Shown here: in pieces, positions 7,709 to 14,287 of the stretch
How the letters are laid out: each line of letters begins with the position of its first letter
Position numbering within the stretch: the stretch's first letter is position 1
Assembly (NCBI GenBank): GCA_002404395.1
Contig: DHJP01000014.1
Location: 14,693 to 32,869, forward strand
Origin: Clostridiales bacterium UBA4717
GTDB taxonomy: Bacteria > Bacillota > Clostridia > Oscillospirales > CAG-272
Direction of reading: 5' to 3'
Length of the DNA stretch: 18,177 bases
The notes under the pieces: model-generated
The model's input: only the letters and a program-made list of their open reading frames with translations
Database searches by the model: none
Told to the model about the DNA's origin: nothing
Made by a program: the position numbers and the translations under genes

Positions 7709-8200
7709 ATGGCAAATCAACGCAAGACTCGTTTTAACAGCATTGATCTTTTGATAATTATTCTGCTTATCGGCTGCGCGGTCGCTCTTGTCATGCGCTT
7801 TCAACTTATCGATACAATAAAAAGCGCCTCCGGCGGACAAAAAGCGCAAATAAGCTTCTATCTTTCCGACATTCGCGAAACAAGCGAGGATTACTTTGCC
7901 GACGGCGACAAATTCTTCGTTGCAGGTACAAATGATGATTTCGGCACGCTTAAAAGCGGATTTGTATTTACGCCTGCCGAAGTGTTCGTAGAAACCGTTG
8001 ACGGCAAATACAACAAATCAAGCTCGGTTACCGGCAGAAGCGATATGCGCGCCTCGGTTATTGCCTCCGGTACTTTTTCCGACGAGGGATTCTTACTCAA
8101 CAACACCAAATATATTGCGGCAGGCAGCACACTCTCGATCAGCAGTGATAAGATCGAAGTAACCGTGCTGATTACCGATATAACCCCTGTAAATGAATAA
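7709..8200 (+). CDS. DUF4330-like membrane-anchored protein, copy 2
   Basis: 163 aa, function unknown; tandem paralogue of the preceding gene. It shares the basic anchor start (KTRFNSIDLLI against KSRFNVIDLLI), one transmembrane helix (about 11-29), a region beginning with an acidic strand (ISFYLSDIRETSEDY) and a C-terminal VLITDITPVNE corresponding to IQIDEITED of copy 1. The middle part differs strongly, so the duplication is old or the domains have specialised. ATG 7709 is chosen: GGAG (7699-7702) lies six bases upstream, whereas the in-frame ATG 7697 sits at the base of a GC hairpin with no ribosome binding site. It ends 72 bases before the HPr promoter; no clear terminator follows, though a short T-run lies near 8242. 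Confidence 0.75.
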   Translation: MANQRKTRFNSIDLLIIILLIGCAVALVMRFQLIDTIKSASGGQKAQISFYLSDIRETSEDYFADGDKFFVAGTNDDFGTLKSGFVFTPAEVFVETVDGKYNKSSSVTGRSDMRASVIASGTFSDEGFLLNNTKYIAAGSTLSISSDKIEVTVLITDITPVNE

Positions 8201-8272
8201 TATTTGTCAATCTGCTCGTCATGCGCCCTGTGTCCGCGGCTCTTTTTAGTAAAAAAGCATATTGATTACCTA

Positions 8273-8301
8273 TTGATTTATTTGATCGCTTTTGGTATAA
8301 T
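8273..8301 (+). promoter_or_regulatory. Sigma-A promoter for HPr gene
   Basis: TTGATT (8273-8278), a 17-base spacer and TATAAT (8296-8301) with TGG just before it (extended -10). The start point would be near 8308, giving a leader of about 95 bases. Confidence 0.8.
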
Positions 8302-8310
8302 TGATATAGT

Positions 8311-8326
8311 GTGTATATTTGTACAC
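8311..8326. promoter_or_regulatory. Operator-like inverted repeat at HPr transcription start
   Basis: GTGTA-TATTTG-TACAC: five-base arms with a six-base centre, beginning about three bases after the predicted start point. Position and symmetry suit a repressor site. The protein is unknown and the arms are short. Confidence 0.35.
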
Positions 8327-8402
8327 TTATTGTTCCTTTTGTACGCTAAGAGTCAGTGCGAACCCATATGTCCGCCGTAAATTGAAAGGATTACTGCTTG
8401 AT

Positions 8403-8666
8403 ATGAAAACACGCGAGGTCACTATCCGAAATATTGTTGGTCTTCATGCAAGACCTGCCACTTTCTTCATTCAGAAAGCAAATACTTACAAAAGCACAAT
8501 TACCATAGAGAAGGATGACAAACGCGTAAACGCGAAGAGCCTGCTCGGAGTCCTTTCGCTCGGGATCGTCAAGGGTACGACTGTGACCCTTACCGCCGAC
8601 GGTGCCGATGAAGAAGCGGCAATAGACGGTCTTTCGGAGCTTATTGATTCCGGTTTCGGGGAATAA
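8403..8666 (+). CDS. ptsH: HPr family phosphocarrier protein
   Basis: 87 aa, the standard HPr length. His15 in GLHARPA is the site phosphorylated by enzyme I in the sugar phosphotransferase system. Ser46 in NAKSLLGVLSLGI is the site used by HPr kinase in Bacillota, where HPr-Ser-P works with CcpA in catabolite repression. With His15 present it is not a Crh-type protein. ATG 8403 is the family start; AAAGGA (8385-8390) is twelve bases upstream, rather far, and the frame upstream lacks a better start. It has its own promoter and a hairpin terminator candidate after it. No enzyme I, HPr kinase or permease is in the window, so a full PTS is not shown. In other clostridia HPr is often found near uvrC, hprK and whiA; only the uvrC neighbour is seen here. 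Confidence 0.95.
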   Translation: MKTREVTIRNIVGLHARPATFFIQKANTYKSTITIEKDDKRVNAKSLLGVLSLGIVKGTTVTLTADGADEEAAIDGLSELIDSGFGE

Positions 8667-8673
8667 TGACATT

Positions 8674-8721
8674 AAACCGTTAAAGCCTCGGACTTTGGGT
8701 GCTTCGGCACACAGTCGGTTT
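8674..8721 (+). other. Stem-loop after HPr gene
   Basis: Nested complementary segments: AAACC (8674-8678) with GGTTT (8717-8721), GACT (8691-8694) with AGTC (8713-8716), and GTGC-TTCG-GCAC (8699-8710) with a stable UUCG loop. The two outer 3' arms abut. There is no proper T-run after it, so it may be an mRNA 3' stabiliser or part of a leader rather than a terminator. Confidence 0.4.
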
Positions 8722-8761
8722 TGTCGTTTATTTCGCTTAGTATATGTAATACCATGACGAC

Positions 8762-8802
8762 GGAGCTGTTAAAGAAGCCTTTCGGGCTTTTTTAACAGCT
8801 CC
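8762..8802. terminator. Long hairpin, terminator of HPr or attenuator before uvrC
   Basis: Two 18-base arms (8762-8779 and 8785-8802) pair throughout with a single G-T, around the loop TTTCG. The inner part (AAGCC/GGGCTT followed by TTTT) is a classical intrinsic terminator, with the T-run inside the longer repeat. It sits between the HPr gene and uvrC. A weak promoter candidate (TTGTCG 8721-8726, TGTAAT 8745-8750, 18-base spacer) lies just before it, and none is seen in the 38 bases after it. Confidence 0.75.
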
Positions 8803-8840
8803 TTTGAGTAATTTCGACTATCGGAAACAAGGAGTCTGAA

Positions 8841-10682
8841 ATGAACTGTCTTACCAAAAAAGAATTGCTCGAAAAGGCGCTCGCGCTTCCGCTTTCTCCC
8901 GGCGTATATATCATGCGCGACAAAAACGAGAAAGTCATTTACGTCGGAAAATCGCGGAGCCTTAAAAACCGCGTATCACAATATTTCAGAGACTCGCACA
9001 AAGATATCAAATGCGAGCGCATGGTATCAAATGTCGCTTGGTTCGATACCATGCTGACCGACTCGGAGATGGAAGCGCTTACTCTTGAAAACAGTCTTAT
9101 AAAACAATATGCTCCTAAGTATAATATCAAACTGAAAGACGCAAAATCCTACCCGTATATCAGGATCGACCTTAATTCCGCATATCCGAAACTTACGCTT
9201 ACCAGACGCCGTCTAAGCGACGGTGCAAGATATTTCGGTCCCTACTCAAGCGCTTCCGCGGTTTACACCATAATCCGAACGCTTCAAAAAACCTTTGCGA
9301 TTGCTTCATGCGATAAGAGCTTTCCGCGCGACATAGGCAAGTCGCGTCCCTGCCTCAACAGTCATCTCGGCTTTTGCTCCGCACCCTGCACGGGTGAGAT
9401 CTCAAGTGAAGAATACAAAAGATCTTTCAAAGAGATCGTCGCGTATCTGCGCGGAAACTACAAAGAAGCCGAACGCTCGCTCACCGAAAAAATGGAAACG
9501 GCGGCAAGCGAGTTGAAATTTGAAACCGCCGCACGCTGTCGCGATCGCATAAGCGCACTGCGAAACCTTCGACAGCATCAGAAGGTTGTCGGAGATCCCG
9601 ACCTTGACGAGGATGTGATCGCACTCTATCAGAGCGATGTCTGTACATCACTGTCGGTTTTCTTCATCCGTTCGGGCAGCGTGACCGACAGCGAAAACTG
9701 CATTTTCGGAGCGGATCAGATCGTCAGCAGCGAGACTTTGACCGCGTTTCTCTGTGAGTTTTATAACCGCCGCGAGTATATCCCGCGTGAAATATTGCTC
9801 GATTTTGAGCTTGCCGCCGAAGATGAGGAGATGTTGACTTCATTCCTTGATTCCCGCTCCGGTGCAAAGGTTGCGCTCCATATGCCGAAGATCGGTGAAA
9901 AGAAAGCCCTTTGCGCGATGGTTGCGGAAAATGCCGCGCAAAAAGCCAAAATCTTTACAAGCGAGACCTCACGCGATACCGAAGTGCTCGTCAAGCTCGC
10001 TTCACTGCTTGCACTTGAAATAGTTCCGGAGCGAATCGAAGCGTACGATATCTCAAACTTCGGAAACGATAACATCACCGCCGGCATGATCGTGCTTGAA
10101 GACGGCAAATTCAAGAAAAACGACTATCGTTCATTTAATATAACTTCGGGTCGGCAGGACGATTACGCCGCCATGAGCGAAGCGCTCGGACGTCGGCTTT
10201 CTCATTTGTCGGATGAAAGCGGCTCGTTTGCCAAAGCTCCCGATCTGATATTGCTTGACGGCGGAAAGACTCACGTGGCGACAGTCAGACGGCTGCTTGA
10301 CGATATGAATATAGATATTCCGGTATTCGGAATGGTAAAGGACGAGCATCACAAAACCCGCGCGCTTACCGATAACGAAAACGAGATCGCCGTAGTCAAG
10401 GATCAGTCGGTATTCGTATTTCTGTATAAGATCCAAGAAGAAGTGCACCGCTATTCGATAACGCGTATGGGAAATGCCAAACGGAAAAGCGTCAGAACTT
10501 CGACTTTGGAGGAAATACCCGGCATCGGAAAAACCAAAGCAAAGAATCTGCTTGCCGAGTTCAAAAGCCTTAATCGGATAAAAAAAGCAAGCCCTGCGGA
10601 ACTTGAAAGAGCAGTCGGAATAAGCCGTACCGATGCTGAAAATATATTCCGCTATTTTGAAAAAAACAATAACGAAAATTAA
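8841..10682 (+). CDS. uvrC: Excinuclease ABC subunit C
   Basis: Nuclease subunit of nucleotide excision repair; makes both incisions around a lesion marked by UvrA/UvrB. At 613 aa it is full length. N-terminal GIY-YIG domain with Gly21-Val-Tyr23, Tyr34-Val-Gly36 and Arg44 (3' incision). A four-cysteine set spaced C-x13-C-x7-C-x3-C around RPCLNSHLGFCSAPC matches the iron-sulfur ligands described for UvrC. The UVR (UvrB-binding) motif is at about 200-240. The RNase H-like 5' nuclease has Asp403 (AYDISNFG) and Asp473 (LILLDGGKTH). A C-terminal helix-hairpin-helix starts at IPGIGKTKAKNLL (559). ATG 8841 is six bases after AAGGAG (8829-8834). First gene of a run with rsmD and coaD. Confidence 0.98.
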   Translation: MNCLTKKELLEKALALPLSPGVYIMRDKNEKVIYVGKSRSLKNRVSQYFRDSHKDIKCERMVSNVAWFDTMLTDSEMEALTLENSLIKQYAPKYNIKLKDAKSYPYIRIDLNSAYPKLTLTRRRLSDGARYFGPYSSASAVYTIIRTLQKTFAIASCDKSFPRDIGKSRPCLNSHLGFCSAPCTGEISSEEYKRSFKEIVAYLRGNYKEAERSLTEKMETAASELKFETAARCRDRISALRNLRQHQKVVGDPDLDEDVIALYQSDVCTSLSVFFIRSGSVTDSENCIFGADQIVSSETLTAFLCEFYNRREYIPREILLDFELAAEDEEMLTSFLDSRSGAKVALHMPKIGEKKALCAMVAENAAQKAKIFTSETSRDTEVLVKLASLLALEIVPERIEAYDISNFGNDNITAGMIVLEDGKFKKNDYRSFNITSGRQDDYAAMSEALGRRLSHLSDESGSFAKAPDLILLDGGKTHVATVRRLLDDMNIDIPVFGMVKDEHHKTRALTDNENEIAVVKDQSVFVFLYKIQEEVHRYSITRMGNAKRKSVRTSTLEEIPGIGKTKAKNLLAEFKSLNRIKKASPAELERAVGISRTDAENIFRYFEKNNNEN

Positions 10683-10702
10683 GTCAAACGAAAGGACAGT
10701 CC

Positions 10703-11284
10703 ATGAGAATAATTACCGGAATTGCAAGAGGAACAAGGCTTGAGACCCTTGAAGGAGAAGCTACCCGTCCCACTGCCGAGCGTGTAAAGGAAGCTTTATT
10801 CAGCATGATACAGTTCGACCTTGAAGATACGACCTTTCTCGATCTGTTTGCCGGAAGCGGGCAGATGGGGCTCGAAGCGCTCAGCAGAGGCGCCGCCAGA
10901 GCCGTGCTCGTTGATTCTTCCGCCGATGCTTCGGCAATTGTCAAGAAAAATGCTCAGAAGACGCGCCTGTTCGAAAAGTGCCGCGTACTGACAATGGATT
11001 ACAAGGACTATATCCGTTCGGCTCGCGGAAAGTACAAGTTCGATTTTATATTTGCCGATCCGCCGTATGCACTCGGACTCTGGGATGACGTCGCAAAAAA
11101 GATCTCCGAAAACGGGATCCTTGCCGAAAACGGACTGCTTATCTGCGAGAGCGACGACCCCGAACCTTTCAAGGACAGCTCAAATACAGCGACTTATGAA
11201 GTAGTAAAGCAATCAAAATACGGAAAAATATATATAACGCTGTTAAAGCATAAAAGCAGCGGGAAAGTCTGTGATGATGAATAA
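10703..11284 (+). CDS. rsmD: 16S rRNA (guanine(966)-N(2))-methyltransferase RsmD
   Basis: Class I S-adenosylmethionine-dependent methyltransferase acting on G966 (E. coli numbering) of 16S rRNA in assembled 30S particles. It is 193 aa, normal for the family. The N-terminus MRIITGIARG and TRPTAERVKEALFSMI is the family hallmark. The SAM-binding motif FLDLFAGSGQMGLEALSRGA and the catalytic DPPY (119-122) are intact. ATG 10703 is six bases after AAAGGA (10691-10696) and 20 bases after uvrC. Its last codons overlap the start of coaD by 8 bases, suggesting coupled translation; the rsmD-coaD pair is common in Bacillota. Confidence 0.95.
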   Translation: MRIITGIARGTRLETLEGEATRPTAERVKEALFSMIQFDLEDTTFLDLFAGSGQMGLEALSRGAARAVLVDSSADASAIVKKNAQKTRLFEKCRVLTMDYKDYIRSARGKYKFDFIFADPPYALGLWDDVAKKISENGILAENGLLICESDDPEPFKDSSNTATYEVVKQSKYGKIYITLLKHKSSGKVCDDE

Positions 11285-11762
11285 AACAAAAGCGATAGTA
11301 CCCGGAAGCTTTGACCCGATAACGCTCGGGCATCTTGATATTATCAAGCGCGCCGCCGCCGTGTTTGACACGGTCTACGTGATGGCGTTTGTCAATCCGA
11401 ACAAAAGGCAGCGCTTTACGATCGAACAGAAACTTGCGATGATGAGAGCGGTATGCGAACCGCTTGACAATGTTCATTGCGGATATGACGGCGGTATGCT
11501 TGCCGACTACTGTCGCGATCACGGCATAAACGTGATAGTCAAAGGAGTCAGGAATGCCGCCGACTATGAGTATGAAGCCGAAATGGCGGAGTTCAACCGT
11601 CGAAGAAATCCGACGCTCGACACTATGCTGCTTCAAGCCGAAACCGGACTTACGGAAATAAGCTCAAGCGCGGTATTTGAACGCTTGGTAATGGGAATGT
11701 CGGTAGACGAAATGGTTCCGTCCGAAATACTTCCCCTGCTTTCGGAATATATGAAGCATTGA
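11277..11762 (+). CDS. coaD: Phosphopantetheine adenylyltransferase
   Basis: Adds AMP to 4'-phosphopantetheine to give dephospho-CoA, the penultimate step of coenzyme A synthesis; soluble hexamer. It is 161 aa, equal to B. subtilis CoaD. Nucleotidyltransferase motif AIVPGSFDPITLGH with the TxGH element at 16-19; GVRNAADYEYEAEMAEFNR in the middle; ISSSAVFE near the C-terminus in place of the usual ISSSxVRE, with Phe at the Arg position. GTG 11271, ATG 11274 and ATG 11277 are consecutive. ATG 11277 is nine and ATG 11274 six bases from GGGAAAG (11261-11267), so the exact start is open by one codon. Overlaps rsmD; last gene before a strong terminator. Confidence 0.96.
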   Translation: MNKTKAIVPGSFDPITLGHLDIIKRAAAVFDTVYVMAFVNPNKRQRFTIEQKLAMMRAVCEPLDNVHCGYDGGMLADYCRDHGINVIVKGVRNAADYEYEAEMAEFNRRRNPTLDTMLLQAETGLTEISSSAVFERLVMGMSVDEMVPSEILPLLSEYMKH

Positions 11763-11786
11763 AAAACGATACGTATATAACTTTAT

Positions 11787-11813
11787 GGGCTGTTGATCAG
11801 AACAGCCCTTTTT
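11787..11813 (+). terminator. Rho-independent terminator after coaD
   Basis: GGGCTGTT (11787-11794), loop GATCAG, AACAGCCC (11801-11808), then five T (11809-11813). Textbook form, 24 bases after the coaD stop; ends the uvrC-rsmD-coaD run. Confidence 0.95.
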
Positions 11814-11823
11814 CTTTGCGGCT

Positions 11824-11946
11824 TTATGCTCTTTGGTTTTTTCGTATAACGCTCAGCTTATGAAAACCTTCCGGGTCGCATAAATCAAGCCCTAAATCCC
11901 TGCTTGTTATTTCCGAAGCGCCGATCTTTTGCCGTTCATTGAAAAT
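11824..11946 (-). pseudogene. Possible 3' remnant of a protein gene
   Basis: A 40-codon open stretch on the minus strand, bounded by TAA at 11949-11947 and ending in TAA at 11826-11824, has no start codon. Its translation looks protein-like: IGASEITSRDLGLDLCDPEG, continuing FHKLSVIRKNQ. The strand-turn-strand ending with DPEGF recalls the C-terminal end of VOC/glyoxalase-fold proteins, but that is a guess from pattern only. It could equally be chance coding potential. Confidence 0.2.
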
Positions 11947-11988
11947 TTACAATTATTTCGTTTTCAATTACCGTCATTCTATTGAAAA
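11938..11988. repeat. Three ATTGAAAA units upstream of mraZ promoter
   Basis: ATTGAAAA at 11938-11945 (plus), its reverse complement TTTTCAAT at 11961-11968, and ATTGAAAA again at 11981-11988, overlapping the -35 TTGAAA. The first two form a perfect 8-base inverted repeat with a 15-base centre. No known operator is recognised, and AT-rich chance matches are possible. Confidence 0.4.
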
Positions 11989-12010
11989 AAGCCGTGGAAT
12001 CATTTATAAT
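11982..12010 (+). promoter_or_regulatory. Sigma-A promoter of the mraZ division/wall cluster
   Basis: TTGAAA (11982-11987), a 17-base spacer and perfect TATAAT (12005-12010). The start point would be near 12017, immediately before the MraZ-type repeats. No other equally good promoter is seen in the 363-base gap between coaD and mraZ. Confidence 0.88.
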
Positions 12011-12020
12011 GGAGTAAAAG

Positions 12021-12055
12021 TGGGTAGTTATGGTGGATTGTGGTGTCAAAAGGTG
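12021..12055 (+). promoter_or_regulatory. MraZ operator (four repeats at 10-base spacing)
   Basis: TGGGT (12021), TGGTG (12031), TGGTG (12041) and AGGTG (12051) begin exactly ten bases apart. MraZ in other bacteria binds TGGG-type repeats separated by five bases upstream of its own operon. The array begins about four bases after the predicted start point, fitting autorepression. A CATAATT/AATTATG hairpin (12056-12074) follows directly. Confidence 0.75.
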
Positions 12056-12125
12056 CATAATTCGGAAAATTATGTAAATTCACCGCATAAAACACCGCTG
12101 CTAAAAAGATGAAAGGAGCGCGCGT

Positions 12126-12545
12126 ATGCTGTGCGGAAGATTCAAACATACGATAGATAATAAAAACCGCCTGTTCATTCCGGCAAAGCATCGCGAACAG
12201 CTCGGCGAGTGTTTTGTAATAATGCAGAACACTGACGGTTGTCTTGACGTGGTAACGCTCCGCTCAAGACAGGAGCTCGAAGAAAAATTAAACTCCTTTC
12301 CTCGTTCGCAAACCGCCGAAATACGCCGCTTCCTATTTTCGCAGTCCTGCGAATGTGTCCCCGACTCACAGGGGCGCGTGGTAATCCCCACTCCGCTCAT
12401 GGAATTTGCCGAGATCGAAAAAAACGTCGTGATAATCGGCGTCGGAGATCATGTCGAGATCTGGAGCGAACGGCGTTGGGACGAGCATATGCAAAGCTCG
12501 TCGATAGAAAAAATATCCGCCGACATGATCGCACTCGGAATCTGA
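12126..12545 (+). CDS. mraZ: Transcriptional regulator MraZ
   Basis: DNA-binding protein that heads the division and cell wall (dcw) cluster and controls its own operon; forms large rings in other species. It is 139 aa, typical. It has two SpoVT/AbrB-like halves, each with the D-x3-R signature: Asp11 to Arg15 (DNKNRLFIP) and Asp80 to Arg84 (DSQGRVVIP). The second half ends in the usual EIW (VEIWSERRW). ATG 12126 is seven bases after AAAGGAG (12112-12118). The N-terminus reads MLCGRFKHTID against the more common GEYxHTID. Upstream lie its promoter and a four-unit TGGKG repeat, so autoregulation is visible in the sequence. rsmH begins 28 bases after its stop. Confidence 0.97.
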   Translation: MLCGRFKHTIDNKNRLFIPAKHREQLGECFVIMQNTDGCLDVVTLRSRQELEEKLNSFPRSQTAEIRRFLFSQSCECVPDSQGRVVIPTPLMEFAEIEKNVVIIGVGDHVEIWSERRWDEHMQSSSIEKISADMIALGI

Positions 12546-12573
12546 CGCGTGCAAAGTCGGAAAGGCCTGCGTT

Positions 12574-13512
12574 ATGAATGAATTTTCACATTACTCCGTC
12601 CTGCTTCACGAAAGCGTGGACGCGCTGATGCCCGAAAGAGGCGGAATATATGCGGATCTCACTCTCGGCGGCGGCGGACATTCGCTTGAGATACTCAAGC
12701 GGCTTCCCAAAGACGGCAGATTGATTGCAATAGATCAGGATATTGATGCGATCGAAGCCTCAAAGAAAAGACTTTGCGATTATACAGACAGGATCACTTT
12801 TGTCAACAGTAATTTTTCCGATTTTGAAAATATTCTCGAAAGACTCGGGATCGACCGGATAGACGGCGCAGTAATGGATCTCGGCGTGTCATCATATCAG
12901 CTTGACACACCTGAACGCGGATTTTCTTATATGCATGACGCGCCGCTCGACATGAGAATGGACAAGCAGAGCACGCTCAGTGCCTACGATGTAGTTAATA
13001 CATACCCCGCTTCTGAGTTAAAGAAGCTTATATACGAATACGGCGAGGAAAGATTTGCGCCGCGAATAGCGGCAAAAATCGAGGCTGCCCGGGAGCGCAA
13101 ACCCATCAAGACCACATTTGAACTTGTGGACATCATACGCAGTGCCATGCCTGACGGGGGCCGTGGCGGCGAAAAGCATCCCGCAAAACGAACATTTCAG
13201 GCAATACGCATCGAAGTCAACAAGGAGCTTGACGTAATAAGCCCCGCGATCGAATCGGTGGTAAATGCCCTGAATCCCGGACACCGCCTCGCCGTAATTA
13301 CCTTTCATTCGCTTGAAGACCGCCTTGTCAAAACTCAGTTCACAAGGCTTGCCTCGCCCTGCACCTGCCCGCCTGATTTTCCGGTGTGCGTGTGCGGGAA
13401 GCAGCCGATCGTAAAAATACTCGATCGCAAGCCGGTATTGCCGGATGCCAAAGAGCTGGCGGAAAATCCCAGATCAAGAAGCGCAAAATTAAGAATTGTC
13501 GAAAAACTCTGA
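12574..13512 (+). CDS. rsmH: 16S rRNA (cytosine(1402)-N(4))-methyltransferase RsmH
   Basis: SAM-dependent enzyme that N4-methylates C1402 (E. coli numbering) in the ribosomal P site; formerly MraW. It is 312 aa, full length. Motifs in order: HYSVLLHESVDAL at the N-terminus; the SAM site DLTLGGGGHS; DGAVMDLGVSSYQLD; RTFQAIRIEVNKEL; ITFHSLEDRLVK; and a C-terminal cysteine group CTCPPDFPVCVCG. ATG 12574 is eight bases after GGAAAGG (12559-12565). Standard place between mraZ and ftsL. Its stop is followed at once by the AAAGGAGG that serves the next gene. Confidence 0.98.
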   Translation: MNEFSHYSVLLHESVDALMPERGGIYADLTLGGGGHSLEILKRLPKDGRLIAIDQDIDAIEASKKRLCDYTDRITFVNSNFSDFENILERLGIDRIDGAVMDLGVSSYQLDTPERGFSYMHDAPLDMRMDKQSTLSAYDVVNTYPASELKKLIYEYGEERFAPRIAAKIEAARERKPIKTTFELVDIIRSAMPDGGRGGEKHPAKRTFQAIRIEVNKELDVISPAIESVVNALNPGHRLAVITFHSLEDRLVKTQFTRLASPCTCPPDFPVCVCGKQPIVKILDRKPVLPDAKELAENPRSRSAKLRIVEKL

Positions 13513-13529
13513 AAAGGAGGACGCACGGC

Positions 13530-14162
13530 GTGACTTACAACACATATACCGGCAAAGATTCGGTTAAAATAAAAAATGCCGCTGCAGGCGCCGACACCGC
13601 GATCGGCTCAGCCGAAACAAGAAATAATTCGATCGATGCGGAAGTCGGCAAACGCTCTGCCGAGCGCTCCAAAGTCAAATCGTCGGATCCGTCTGCGCTC
13701 AAAAACAAGCGCAGTCAGAACAAAGAGGTCGCAGTCTCAAGACTGCCGGCATTTATCGGTCTGGCTCAGAAGAAAAAGATAGAGACCATAAAAGTCAATA
13801 CCGTAAAAAAATACCCGCTTGCAATTGCGATAATTATAATGATCAGCATTACTTCGATGTTCATGTACATAGTTGTAAGCGCAGTGGGCGTAAACGAACT
13901 TAAAATGCGCTCAACCGAGATGAATAACGAGCTTGAAAGTCTTATAAAACAATACGATGAGCTGTCGCTTGAAGTCGAAAAGCGCGATAACCTAAGATTT
14001 ATCGAAGAGCTTGCCGTAAATCAGTACGGAATGATAAATAAGGAATACGTAACAAAACACTACATAAATATGCAGAAGGAAGATAAGATCGAGGTAATGG
14101 ACGGAAAAGGAAGTCTTGACAGCAGTTCCGATAGATCGGCCTCCGAGTCCGTGCCTGATTGA
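13530..14162 (+). CDS. ftsL: FtsL-like septum formation protein
   Basis: Bitopic membrane protein of 210 aa. It has a long, basic, Ser/Lys-rich cytoplasmic tail (1-93), one transmembrane helix (about 96-119) and an extracytoplasmic coiled-coil segment (about 120-165, NELKMRSTEMNNELESLIK) with an ARQYGM-like LAVNQYGMI element. An acidic/serine tail ends the protein. This is the FtsL/DivIC arrangement, which with DivIB activates FtsW and the septal PBP. The sequence family is poorly conserved, so the call leans on topology and on position between rsmH and the PBP. GTG 13530 is nine bases after AAAGGAGG (13513-13520); the longer frame from 13386 would overlap rsmH. The tail is roughly twice that of typical FtsL. 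Confidence 0.85.
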   Translation: MTYNTYTGKDSVKIKNAAAGADTAIGSAETRNNSIDAEVGKRSAERSKVKSSDPSALKNKRSQNKEVAVSRLPAFIGLAQKKKIETIKVNTVKKYPLAIAIIIMISITSMFMYIVVSAVGVNELKMRSTEMNNELESLIKQYDELSLEVEKRDNLRFIEELAVNQYGMINKEYVTKHYINMQKEDKIEVMDGKGSLDSSSDRSASESVPD

Positions 14163-14287
14163 TATAAGGCACTCCGGAATATTACCGGTTGCCGCAAAAT
14201 AGATATATAGTATCAAGTGTGAGGGTAAGGAGGAGAAAGCACTCTTTACTCTCGCTTGTTTTTCAAAAGCAAAGGAGATATTTTGAC

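Noticed and set aside
14227..14233. Orphan AAGGAGG between ftsL and the PBP gene
   Set aside because: No start codon in any frame at a workable distance; the next start (TTG near 14256) is 22 bases away, and the PBP has its own AAAGGAG.
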